Assembly (NCBI GenBank): GCA_964419445.1
Contig: CAYQPE010000005.1
Location: 1-43,142, forward strand
DNA from: JABHHG01 sp964419445
Lineage (GTDB): Bacteria > Fidelibacterota > Marinisomatia > SCGC-AAA003-L08 > D37C17
Direction: 5' to 3'
Length of the DNA stretch: 43,142 nucleotides
Shown here: piece after piece, positions 8,089 to 16,524 of the stretch
How positions within the stretch are numbered: position 1 is the first letter of the stretch
Layout of the letters: every line of letters begins with the position of its first letter
Translations under genes and position numbers: made by a program
The notes under the pieces: generated by a model
Told to the model about the DNA's origin: nothing
The model's input: the letters and a program-made list of their open reading frames with translations, nothing else
Databases searched by the model: none

Positions 8089-8851
8089 ACCATACCCATT
8101 GACCTACACGTTTATTATTGGCGTATTTGCCTTGAAGTTTGATTTGCCCAGATTCGAAATACTGTTTCCAATCACCATCTAACAAACCATGGCTATAGGA
8201 TTCAATTTTATCCACAGTACCATTTGAATTCATAAACGTCCAACTGCCTTCTTGCAAATTATTTCGATATTGGCCATTGAGTTTTACTTTTCCATTTTCA
8301 TGGTATTGAACATACATGCCATCAAGGTTTTTGTTATTGAAAAATGAAGATCGCTTCACATTTCCACTACGATAAAATTCTACAAATTGGCCATTGGTTT
8401 TCAATAGACCGTGGTCTTCAAAATGATCAATTTCATGATGATGGTTATACACTACCCAAATTCCTGCGGGTTTATCTTCATAGAAAAATCGTTCTGCTTC
8501 AATATTGCCATCTCGATGATAGAAAGTCCATTTACCCATTTTCTTGCCATCTTTTAAATAACCTTTTTTACGTAATTGACCATTGGGGAAATAAACCTCT
8601 GAGTTTTCGTATGCCTTGCCTAAACTTCGTGTAGTCCATCTATTCACCAATATATCCTGTTCGAATTGATCAACAATGGCTTCACTTCCATCTTCAGCAT
8701 ATGTAACTTTTTTCACCACTCTACCTTCAACTATGCTTTCAATAGATTTGATATGGTGGTCATCATATTTTTCAGCAATTTTAAACTCTACAGATTCAGA
8801 ACATGCTGAAAAGAATAAAATATTAACGAGTAAGCATAAAATTTTAATCAT
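8048..8851 (-). CDS. Lipoprotein with multiple YwqK/MORN-type repeats
   Basis: 267 aa. A signal peptide with lipobox FFSAC (Cys 17) is followed by about eight repeats with the pattern Y-x-x-G-x-x-K-x-x-G-x-x-x-x-G-x-W (for example KDGKKMGKWTFYH and NLQEGSWTFMNSNG). The repeats should form a beta-strand array facing the periplasm. It shares its repeat type with the next gene, so the pair probably arose by duplication. It is the first gene of the co-directional run that leads into the bc complex genes. Substrate or partner unknown. Confidence 0.8.
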   Translation of the reverse strand: MIKILCLLVNILFFSACSESVEFKIAEKYDDHHIKSIESIVEGRVVKKVTYAEDGSEAIVDQFEQDILVNRWTTRSLGKAYENSEVYFPNGQLRKKGYLKDGKKMGKWTFYHRDGNIEAERFFYEDKPAGIWVVYNHHHEIDHFEDHGLLKTNGQFVEFYRSGNVKRSSFFNNKNLDGMYVQYHENGKVKLNGQYRNNLQEGSWTFMNSNGTVDKIESYSHGLLDGDWKQYFESGQIKLQGKYANNKRVGQWVWYDKDGNDTHSEIY

Positions 8852-8944
8852 GATTCTTATTATTTAATTATGAAATTAGTAATTAATCCTGCCAAGACAA
8901 GGGGGGAAATTTACAATTTAATTCCGTATGTGAGAAAATGGAAT

Positions 8945-10333
8945 TTAAAGTATCTTTTTTATAAAATTAAACTTGTTACGCCACGGAGCAAACCGAATCA
9001 GACCACTAAAATCAATCCACATTGATTTTTTGAACACACTTTTGAAGTGTGAAAAAGTATCGAAGCTGAACTTTCCGTGATACTCTCCTATTCCACTCTG
9101 GCCTACCCCACCAAAAGGTAAATTAGGATTTACATAATGAGTCATAGTATCGTTTACACATGCACCACCAAAAGAAATTGAGCTTAATAATTTATTAATT
9201 AATTTTTGGTTTTTACTGAAAACATATAATGCCAATGGCTTTTCAAAATTTTGAATGAAATTTATGGTGTCATCCATATTATTAATGGTGATTATAGGAA
9301 GTAATGGTCCAAAGATTTCTTCTTTCATAATATCATCATCCATAGTGATATTATCTAAAATGGTTGGCGATATATACCTTTTATCTACATCTACTTCGCC
9401 GCCATATATCATCTTGCTTTTATCAATTAGGGATGCAATTCTTTCAGTATGCCTTTCATTAACAATCAAAGGATACTCACTATCCTCTGCTTTCAAATCA
9501 CCATACATTTTTTCTATGTGATGTATCATCCATTTTATCAATTTATCTTTGATAGATTGATGCACTAAAATATAATCTGGTGCAGTACAAGATTGACCAC
9601 AATTCAAAAATTTTCCAAATACAATTCGACGTGCAGTTTCGCTAATGTTAATATTAGAATCTACTATGCATGGAGATTTTCCTCCCAATTCAAGGGTTAC
9701 CGGTGTTAAATGTTTTGCTGCCGCTTCATAATAAATTTGCCCTACTGCAGTTCCACCAGTAAAAAATATATAATCATATCGATGTTCTAATAATTCATTG
9801 GCAACATCTATGCCGCCCTCAACAGAGACAATATGCTTTTCATCAAAGGCTTCTTTTATTATTTTAGTTATGATAGTTGAGGTAGTAGGTGCTAATTCTG
9901 AGGGCTTAACCACAACCGTATTCCCCGCAGCAATAGCCCCAATTAATGGCACTATGGATAATGCCAAAGGGTAATTCCACGGACTTACAATGAGTGTTAA
10001 CCCATAAGGCTCAGGCTGTCTATAACTCGTTGCCATTGCCAATTGAATTGGTGTTGGTACAGGTCTTGCTCTAGACCATTTTTTAATTGATTTTAAAGTG
10101 AGCTTTAGCTCATCACGGATTAATATAAATTCAGTTAAGTATGCTTCAGTTCTAGATTTTCCTAAATCTAGATTTAATGCATCTAAACACTCATCTTCAT
10201 ATTTAAATACAATATCTTTAAGTTTTTTAAGAGCGGTTCTTCGATATTTAACATCACGAGTTTTACCTGTATGAAAAAAAATACGTTGATTTTGAATTAT
10301 ATTTTGAATTTCCATGCCATTAAAAATTAACAT
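8945..10333 (-). CDS. Aldehyde dehydrogenase, class 3 / fatty-aldehyde type
   Basis: 462 aa, the size of ALDH3-type enzymes rather than the 490-500 aa of the main ALDH families. Landmarks: VSPWNYP with N120, FTGG 191-194 for NAD(P) binding, ELGGKSP with general base E215, and nucleophile C249 in NCGQSC. It oxidises aldehydes to acids; medium- or long-chain or aromatic aldehydes are usual in this subfamily. The C-terminus is hydrophobic and basic (MWIDFSGLIRFAPWRNKF), which may favour membrane contact. A second ATG lies six codons in. The gene follows htrA by 29 nt, so they may be cotranscribed. Confidence 0.93.
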   Translation of the reverse strand: MLIFNGMEIQNIIQNQRIFFHTGKTRDVKYRRTALKKLKDIVFKYEDECLDALNLDLGKSRTEAYLTEFILIRDELKLTLKSIKKWSRARPVPTPIQLAMATSYRQPEPYGLTLIVSPWNYPLALSIVPLIGAIAAGNTVVVKPSELAPTTSTIITKIIKEAFDEKHIVSVEGGIDVANELLEHRYDYIFFTGGTAVGQIYYEAAAKHLTPVTLELGGKSPCIVDSNINISETARRIVFGKFLNCGQSCTAPDYILVHQSIKDKLIKWMIHHIEKMYGDLKAEDSEYPLIVNERHTERIASLIDKSKMIYGGEVDVDKRYISPTILDNITMDDDIMKEEIFGPLLPIITINNMDDTINFIQNFEKPLALYVFSKNQKLINKLLSSISFGGACVNDTMTHYVNPNLPFGGVGQSGIGEYHGKFSFDTFSHFKSVFKKSMWIDFSGLIRFAPWRNKFNFIKKIL

Positions 10334-10362
10334 CTATTCACGCATGGATGTAATAAAATTAA

Positions 10363-11703
10363 TCAACTTATTTCATAGGCAATATAACGAGCATTTCCAT
10401 TTCTAAGGATTCTTAACATAACTATATCACCTGTTTTGTATGATTTAATTGTAAGTTGATATTTTCTTTGCGTTGATATTTCATTGCTTCCAATGGCTTT
10501 GATTATATCACCTGCACGAATGTTTTGTTTTCTTGCATTTGATTTTTTATCTACATCAATAATTTCAATATCACCATTTTCATTTTCTTTTACCATAAAT
10601 CCAAGGACATCATAATTACTTTTACCTTTAAAATTACCCGCTAACAAATCATCCTGATTAGGGCGTGTGCCCAACGTAAGCGTAATTTCTTTAGTTTTTC
10701 CATCTCTAAGTACAATGAGTTTCACTCTATCCTGTGGACGGCCTGATGACACCATATTTTTTAGATTAGATGAATTTGAAATAGATTTACCATTAACTTT
10801 TATGATGATATCATGAGGTAGCAATCCACTTTTTTCTGCAGGACTATCTTCAAAAACCTCACTGATTATAGCTCCCTGCTTATCATCTAATTTCAATGCT
10901 TTTGCCATATTATCATCAATATCTTGAATGGATACTCCCAACCAACCACGAGTGACTTTACCATCATTGATTAAATCGTCAGTAACACGTTTTACTTGAT
11001 CGATGGGTATGGCAAAGCCAACTCCAGCATTCCCTCGAGAATATCCATCGGTGGCAATGGCTGTATTGATTCCAATGAGTTCTCCATCAAGATTTAATAA
11101 TGCACCCCCCGAATTTCCCGGGTTAATTGCAGCATCATGTTGTATAAAATTTTCAAAATTTAACCGTGAGATTACATCGCTTCGTCCTACTGCACTTACT
11201 ATCCCTGAAGTAACGGTATGATTAAGATGCAACCCAAATGGACTGCCAATTGCAACAATCCACTCACCTACTTTTAACTCATCGGATTTACCCAATTTAA
11301 TTTGGGTTAAAGCTTCAGATTCAACTTGAATAATGGCCAAATCTGAAAGTGGATCAGTTCCTATGATAGTGGCCTCCAACTCAGTTTTATCCAAAAGGAC
11401 TACCTTAATTTCATCGGCTTCTTCAATGACATGATTGTTGGTAACAATATAGCCTTTTTTTGCATCAAGTATTACGCCAGATCCCAGCGACTTGTTGGTA
11501 AATTCTTCATCGGGAAATTTGAATCCAAAGGGAGAGAAAAATTGTTGGTGATTAAAGTTTACTGTTTTTTCTGAGACAATGGAGACCACAGTTGGATTTC
11601 CTTTTTCTGCAACTTGAATAAATGCTTTACTAAAAACTGATTTTGATGGGACTGCACCAATAACGGAAAATAATAAAATTAGTGAAAAAATTACTCGTTT
11701 CAT
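10363..11703 (-). CDS. htrA: HtrA/DegP-type periplasmic serine protease
   Basis: 446 aa from the chosen ATG, which has GAGGT just upstream and begins a clear signal peptide (MKRVIFSLILLFSVIG). A frame extending to 11757 would bury that signal. Trypsin-like triad: H91 (TNNHV), D121 (DPLSDLA) and S198 (NPGNSGG). Two PDZ domains follow, at about 255-345 and 365-446. It would degrade or refold damaged envelope proteins in the periplasm, as DegP/DegQ do. It is transcribed divergently from the transglutaminase-like lipoprotein. Confidence 0.95.
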   Translation of the reverse strand: MKRVIFSLILLFSVIGAVPSKSVFSKAFIQVAEKGNPTVVSIVSEKTVNFNHQQFFSPFGFKFPDEEFTNKSLGSGVILDAKKGYIVTNNHVIEEADEIKVVLLDKTELEATIIGTDPLSDLAIIQVESEALTQIKLGKSDELKVGEWIVAIGSPFGLHLNHTVTSGIVSAVGRSDVISRLNFENFIQHDAAINPGNSGGALLNLDGELIGINTAIATDGYSRGNAGVGFAIPIDQVKRVTDDLINDGKVTRGWLGVSIQDIDDNMAKALKLDDKQGAIISEVFEDSPAEKSGLLPHDIIIKVNGKSISNSSNLKNMVSSGRPQDRVKLIVLRDGKTKEITLTLGTRPNQDDLLAGNFKGKSNYDVLGFMVKENENGDIEIIDVDKKSNARKQNIRAGDIIKAIGSNEISTQRKYQLTIKSYKTGDIVMLRILRNGNARYIAYEIS

Positions 11704-11848
11704 AAGACCTCGTTTAAAGTTCGAATTGGAAATGCTCAATAGAAAAAATTGTTCCATTTGAATTTTGTATCAAAACGTAAAAGTTTTAAAAATTATAAAT
11801 TAATCATTCATAATTTTCACCATGCAAATTTTACATATAATTCGCTAT

Positions 11849-11936
11849 CAATGACAATCTCTGTTGAGCGCCGGTCGGCGTTTTGCAGATATAAAAGCTT
11901 ACTAATCCCACTTCTTCTCCTGAAGTGTTCGGGAGA
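11849..11936 (+). promoter_or_regulatory. Structured leader before the transglutaminase-like gene
   Basis: Two hairpins can be drawn in the 5' region on the plus strand. The first centres on CGCC-GGTC-GGCG (11869-11880), lengthened by G-U and A-U pairs and by CTG/CAG further out; it is very GC-rich for this genome and followed by TTTT. The second is TCTCCTGAA-GTG-TTCGGGAGA (11916-11936). The start codon with GGAG lies about 33 nt further on. It could be a 5' UTR control element or a weak attenuator. It matches no riboswitch class that I can recognise. Confidence 0.4.
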
Positions 11937-11969
11937 CTTACATTCAATTTCAAAATACCGGAGACAATC

Positions 11970-13025
11970 ATGAAAAAGATTTTCATCTTTTTTGTTATAT
12001 TCTTAATATCCTGCAATTCTAATAATTCTCGATCTTTTAACTTTACATATTCTGTAAATGTTGATTCAACCAACGGCGAAAAATTAGAATTATGGATTCC
12101 AATCCCAACGTCTAATGAAGTTCAACTCATTAAAAACCTAAACATTTCTACAGATGATTTAGCATACACCATTGAAAAAGATGATACACATGGGAATTCA
12201 TATGTTTACATCAATGAAACAAATGGTATTAATGATGCAAAAATTATTGAAATTTCTTTTGATGTACATCGGATAGAAAGACAAAATGTAGAATTTAAAA
12301 ACGTAAATCCTGCCCAATATTTATCCTCAAATACAATGGTGCCTACGGGAGCAATTTTTACAAAAATTATTGCTGAAAACAAGCTCAGTAATTTAAATAT
12401 GCGTGGAATTTACGATTATGTACTATCAGGCATGCATTATGGAAAACCAACGGATGATATAAACAATCCTAACTATAAATATGTATATGGTGGAATTAAT
12501 AAAAATACGGGTAAGGAATGGTTGCCAAAAGATATTACTTACGGTAGATTAAAAGTAAATCAAGATATGCTCGTGGAAAAACAAAATCAAAAAGAAAGCT
12601 ATGCATATGGTAATGGAAACTCACTATATGCCTGTGATATTGGTGTGGGTAATTGTACCGATTACCATTCGTATTTCATGTCGTTAAGCCGTACATTGGA
12701 AGTGCCTGTTCGGTTTCATATGGGGTTTCCAATTCCACAAGGAGAATTGGGCAAAGTGAAAGGGTATCATTGTTGGGCTGATTATTATTCTGAGGGTGAA
12801 GGTTGGTATCCAGTTGATATTTCAGAAGCAGATAAAGCTCCAGAAAAAGCGGACTACTTTTTTGGTACCATCTGTCAGAATCGGATAGATATGGTGGTTG
12901 GACGAGATATTGAACTGAAGGGTTTAGAATCCGAATCTACTAATCTATTCATATATCCAATTATGGAGGTAAACGATTTACAATCATCTTCATTTGAAAA
13001 ATCATTTTCTTACAAAAATATTTAA
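11970..13025 (+). CDS. Transglutaminase-fold lipoprotein
   Basis: 351 aa. I chose the ATG after CCGGAGACAATC (a good GGAG site); the longer frame from 11925 would precede the signal peptide. The lipobox is LISC (C15). The C-terminal half is a transglutaminase-like (papain-fold) domain: C229 in VGNCTDYHS, H267 in YHCWADYY and D283 in WYPVDIS form the expected Cys-His-Asp triad. Such domains are peptidases or amidases, rarely cross-linkers. It is anchored in the envelope; the substrate is unknown. An outer-membrane barrel gene follows after about 100 nt. Confidence 0.88.
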   Translation: MKKIFIFFVIFLISCNSNNSRSFNFTYSVNVDSTNGEKLELWIPIPTSNEVQLIKNLNISTDDLAYTIEKDDTHGNSYVYINETNGINDAKIIEISFDVHRIERQNVEFKNVNPAQYLSSNTMVPTGAIFTKIIAENKLSNLNMRGIYDYVLSGMHYGKPTDDINNPNYKYVYGGINKNTGKEWLPKDITYGRLKVNQDMLVEKQNQKESYAYGNGNSLYACDIGVGNCTDYHSYFMSLSRTLEVPVRFHMGFPIPQGELGKVKGYHCWADYYSEGEGWYPVDISEADKAPEKADYFFGTICQNRIDMVVGRDIELKGLESESTNLFIYPIMEVNDLQSSSFEKSFSYKNI

Positions 13026-13126
13026 TTCAATTAAGTTGACTTCAATTTAGAATTAGTAAAAAATTATATTAAATTATTGGGGTGTTGATAGTTTCAATTC
13101 CCCATTAATTATTTATAAGGAAGAAA

Positions 13127-14065
13127 ATGAAAAATATTAAATTTTTATTCATTCTATGCGCTTCTCTATTTGCATATAATGGAAGTATTACGGGGTCATC
13201 TTTTGTTCAATATACCAATGAATCGGGTGACGATGAGTTCTCAGTTATACGCTCATATTTATTGTATAAAAACTCCATTACAACGCGTTCTAATATTGAA
13301 GTATTAATGGATGCCACATACAATAATGAGACGGGATATACTCTTATTTTAAACAATGCATTTGTATCCATAGATAGATTAAAGCACAATTTTCAATTGG
13401 GAATTGTCCCCCTCACAACTTTTATTCAACATGAAAAAAACTGGGGTTACCGCTATGTTGAAAAATCTCCCTTAGATTATTATGGCTTTTCTGCTGAGGC
13501 CGATGTGGGAATTGGTATTTCTGGAAATTTAAAAGATAAATTTCACTATTCATTTCAACTCACCAACGGTGAAGGGTACAATGCTCTACAACAGGACAAT
13601 TCTGAAAAGCTATCAGGACTCATTCACTATACACATAATAAAAAAGAAGGGCTTCCTTTTAATGCAAATTTTGGTGGGATTTTTTCCTATGAAATCGGAC
13701 AAAATGATGCCATCAATTGGTTAAATGGGTTCTTTTCATCTTTTAAATTTTTAAAAGCTCAAGGTGGTCTGGAGTTTACCATTTATAAGGATAACCGAAG
13801 GGCATATACTGAAGGTCAATTGGTTTCATTTTATGGTTCATATGAATATAACCGAAAAATATCATTTTTCCATCGGCAAGATTATTACAATCAAAATAAA
13901 AAAATTAAAAACCTCGAAGATATAAAATACGTAGTTAGTGGAATTGAGTATAGAATTAATGAAAATGTGAACCTTTCACCAAACTTTAAACAAGAGTATT
14001 TTAGAGGTAATGGTGGAAGAAAAGACGAATTGGTGTATTGCTTAAATTTAGAGTATAATTTTTAA
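13127..14065 (+). CDS. Outer-membrane beta-barrel (porin-like) protein
   Basis: 312 aa. A signal peptide (MKNIKFLFILCASLFAYN) is followed by alternating polar and aromatic strands, and the protein ends LEYNF with a terminal Phe, the usual barrel-assembly signal. The repeated aromatic/Gly pattern fits a 14-16-strand porin-like barrel. AAGGAAGAAA precedes the ATG. Its stop codon overlaps the ATG of the SDR gene (TAATG). Solute unknown. Confidence 0.75.
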   Translation: MKNIKFLFILCASLFAYNGSITGSSFVQYTNESGDDEFSVIRSYLLYKNSITTRSNIEVLMDATYNNETGYTLILNNAFVSIDRLKHNFQLGIVPLTTFIQHEKNWGYRYVEKSPLDYYGFSAEADVGIGISGNLKDKFHYSFQLTNGEGYNALQQDNSEKLSGLIHYTHNKKEGLPFNANFGGIFSYEIGQNDAINWLNGFFSSFKFLKAQGGLEFTIYKDNRRAYTEGQLVSFYGSYEYNRKISFFHRQDYYNQNKKIKNLEDIKYVVSGIEYRINENVNLSPNFKQEYFRGNGGRKDELVYCLNLEYNF

Positions 14066-14916
14066 TGTCAAAAAATATTGTAATCACTGGAGTAAGTACA
14101 GGCATCGGCTATGCCACAACCAAACTTCTCATTAACTCAGGATATAACGTCTTTGGCTCAGTTCGATCTGAAAAAGATGCAGAAAAATTAAAGAGTGAGT
14201 TTGGTAAACAATTTTATCCATTAATTTTTGATGTTACTGATAAAGAGAGTATTTATCAGTGTGTAGAATTAGTAAAAAATCAAATTGGAAATCAGGGAAT
14301 CTGTGCACTTATCAATAATGCGGGTCTTGCCGTAGGAGGTCCACTATTAGAAGTTCCTGTAGATAATATTCGTTATCAATTTGAAGTAAATGTGTTTGGA
14401 TTAGTTACGGTAACTCAGGCCTTTTCAAAATTATTAGGCGCATATAAAGATGCCAAATGTACGGGGAAAATCATTATGATAAGTTCTGTAGCAGGGAAAC
14501 GTTCTTATCCTTTTGTGGGACCATACTCAGCATCAAAACATGCTGTAGAAGGATTATCAGATGCCCTTCGCAGAGAATTGATGCTCTATGGAATTGATGT
14601 GATTTTAGTAGAACCTGGGCCTGTAAAAACGGAAATTTGGAATAAAACTCCTGACCCTGAAAATAACGAATTTATTGGCTCAGATTATGAACCTCCGTTA
14701 CGAAAATTTAATGGAATGTTGAAAATGTTTGAGAAAAAGGGATTAGATGCAAATGTTATTGCCAAACGAATTGAAAAAATTATAGTCTCAAATTCTCCAA
14801 AAACTAGATATGTTCTTTCACCAAATAAACTAAGAGATTTTATTCTACCAAGTTTACTTCCTGATAGATGGCTTGATAAGGCTATGGCTGCCGCATTGGG
14901 AATAAAGAAAAAGTAG
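14065..14916 (+). CDS. Short-chain dehydrogenase/reductase (SDR)
   Basis: 283 aa, classical SDR. The NAD(P) motif TGVSTGIG is at 8-15, NNAG at 84-87, the catalytic Ser in MISSVAG (about 140-141), and Y154-x-x-x-K158 in YSASK. The tail (LPSLLPDRWLDKAMAAALG) is like those of SDRs acting on lipids or retinoid/steroid-like substrates, but the substrate cannot be read from sequence. Translation is coupled to the barrel gene by a 1-nt overlap. It ends with no gap against the convergent esterase gene. Confidence 0.92.
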   Translation: MSKNIVITGVSTGIGYATTKLLINSGYNVFGSVRSEKDAEKLKSEFGKQFYPLIFDVTDKESIYQCVELVKNQIGNQGICALINNAGLAVGGPLLEVPVDNIRYQFEVNVFGLVTVTQAFSKLLGAYKDAKCTGKIIMISSVAGKRSYPFVGPYSASKHAVEGLSDALRRELMLYGIDVILVEPGPVKTEIWNKTPDPENNEFIGSDYEPPLRKFNGMLKMFEKKGLDANVIAKRIEKIIVSNSPKTRYVLSPNKLRDFILPSLLPDRWLDKAMAAALGIKKK

Positions 14917-16311
14917 CTATTCACCCATAATTATATTCACCATGGTGACGATGTCTAAAACATCTATAATGTGGTCACCATTTAAATCAGCTGATTCAAA
15001 TTGAAGCTCAGATGGATTAATATTTCCCATGATAAAGTTTACGGTAAGTACAATATCTAAGATATCCCATATACCATCTTGATTAACATCAATAGAAGAG
15101 AATGAAAAATTAATGCCTATGGAATCATACTCAAAATCTGTAACTGAAATCCACACTATTTGATTTTGAATATTTATATTTAATGGTTGAAAAAAATCAT
15201 CCATAATTCCAGTAACTTCAATTTCATCAATAAAATTTATCTCATTCCCCGTTAGTCCAATATAATACTCATCAATATAAGTCTCATGGTTAATTAATAT
15301 CCCATTGCTATTAAAATCAACTGTATTATGGAAAATTATAGAGTCTGCATTTGAAAGTTCATATATGTAAAAATTATTATTATTACCGCTATTGATATTT
15401 AATCTTATAAATTCATTTTCATTTATCTGGTTTCTGGCTTCAATCCAATACACTCGTCCGGGTTCGTCTATATTTACGTTGATAGAATTGGGGGAATCTA
15501 CTAATTCAAAAACACTAAGCCAATCACAGGTATGTGCTTCATCCATCACTGAAAATCCATGTGATCCTATGGGATTTGTTTCTATCCACATATTTTCATT
15601 ATAACCTAATAACAAATCATATAAATCTTCTGCATGGGTACGGTGAGGCTCTGAAACCCCAAAGTCTAAATATAATGGTGTATATTGCAAATTGTAATGC
15701 ATACTTTGGGTAGAATCGGCAAAATATACTGCACTATTTCGATGATATTCAAAAGGGACTTCATCATAGTTACCCCCAAACCATTCTGTCATAGAATTAT
15801 TGCCATCCATCTCTATGGCACGGCGTTCACAATCTAATATTCCTGATGCTGAGGCTGTGGCTGCTACCATGGGTTCAGTGGGATTTAAATGATTATTGGC
15901 ATAAATTGCGCCTGCAGCACCTCCCATTGAACCACCTACCATATAAATTCGACGATAATCCACATTATAATTTTCCATAAGCCATTGGATTCCCAATTTT
16001 ACCCATTCTTGTGCATCTTGATGATTATAATTATTCGAAGAGCCTCCATAGGGTGACATAAATATCCATCCACGAGAATAGGCTTCATCGTCGAATTGGG
16101 TACTAAATGTTGAGAGGTGATTCCCTCCCCATTGATGAAATGCCACTAACAATGGATGTTCAAAATTAGCATTATAATTTTCTGGAAGTTGATATGCAAA
16201 GACATCTAGCTGATTTCCATTTTCATCTACAATGGCATGTTCTTCAATAATTTGGGATGGCAACCATTGAAGTAAGAGGATAAAAACGATATATTTAAAT
16301 TTATTATTCAT
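14917..16311 (-). CDS. Secreted esterase-like alpha/beta hydrolase with dockerin tail
   Basis: 464 aa. Signal peptide, then an alpha/beta hydrolase domain resembling polyhydroxybutyrate depolymerase or feruloyl esterase: GGSMGG with nucleophile S128, an oxyanion region FHQWGG (59-63) and probable catalytic H251 (GSHGF). A beta-rich linker follows. The C-terminus (about 408-464) holds two EF-hand-like dockerin type I repeats, DVNQDGIWDILDIV and DLNGDHIIDVLDIV. Such tails bind Ca2+ and, in clostridia, cohesins. No cohesin is visible in this window. Probably secreted or on the cell surface, acting on an ester-linked polymer. Confidence 0.85.
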   Translation of the reverse strand: MNNKFKYIVFILLLQWLPSQIIEEHAIVDENGNQLDVFAYQLPENYNANFEHPLLVAFHQWGGNHLSTFSTQFDDEAYSRGWIFMSPYGGSSNNYNHQDAQEWVKLGIQWLMENYNVDYRRIYMVGGSMGGAAGAIYANNHLNPTEPMVAATASASGILDCERRAIEMDGNNSMTEWFGGNYDEVPFEYHRNSAVYFADSTQSMHYNLQYTPLYLDFGVSEPHRTHAEDLYDLLLGYNENMWIETNPIGSHGFSVMDEAHTCDWLSVFELVDSPNSINVNIDEPGRVYWIEARNQINENEFIRLNINSGNNNNFYIYELSNADSIIFHNTVDFNSNGILINHETYIDEYYIGLTGNEINFIDEIEVTGIMDDFFQPLNINIQNQIVWISVTDFEYDSIGINFSFSSIDVNQDGIWDILDIVLTVNFIMGNINPSELQFESADLNGDHIIDVLDIVTMVNIIMGE

Positions 16312-16342
16312 AGCGAAATATACATTAATTTAGAGGTAATAA

Positions 16343-16372
16343 GAAAAAAGCCCTCAGTTGGCACTGAGGGCT
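16343..16372 (-). terminator. Strong intrinsic terminator, minus strand
   Basis: A perfect 10-bp stem (AGCCCTCAGT / ACTGAGGGCT, 16349-16358 and 16363-16372) with a 4-nt loop is followed on the minus strand by TTTTTT (A run at 16344-16349). It ends transcripts coming from the MATE gene or from the candidate small RNA just upstream. Confidence 0.9.
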
Positions 16373-16450
16373 CATATTCATTAAGGAGGAGGTTGAATCG
16401 ATTAAATTTAAGGAGGAGGAAAAAATTAACTCGACCAACTGCTTAAAATT
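16349..16450 (-). ncRNA. Candidate small RNA with two CCUCCUCC motifs
   Basis: Between the MATE stop and the terminator, the minus-strand transcript carries the 12-mer CCTCCTCCTTAA twice (complements of 16381-16392 and 16408-16419), 27 nt apart, then the terminator hairpin. CCUCCUCC is complementary to Shine-Dalgarno sequences; exposed copies of this motif are the hallmark of target-blocking sRNAs such as the alphaproteobacterial alpha-r14/cuckoo family. It may be an independent RNA or be processed from the MATE 3' UTR. No clear promoter was found, and the 5' end is arbitrary. Confidence 0.35.
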
Positions 16451-16524
16451 ACAGGGTTATTCTGATTTTTCTAAAGGGGTAAAATGTAATTCTTTGTAAC
16501 GGGGATATTACAAAATTGCAACAA

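Noticed and set aside
7786..8851. YwqK-type repeats as the antitoxin half of a toxin-antitoxin system
   Set aside because: Both proteins have lipoprotein signals and no toxin-like gene is adjacent; the antitoxin label for this repeat type is a database habit.
11704..11757. 18-residue N-terminal extension of HtrA
   Set aside because: It would place polar residues before a clear signal peptide; the ATG at 11703 has GAGGT directly upstream.
11831..12073. 80-aa minus-strand frame opposite the transglutaminase gene start
   Set aside because: It overlaps the signal peptide and leader of a well supported gene and has no ribosome site; the protein-like look is probably due to the GC-rich leader.
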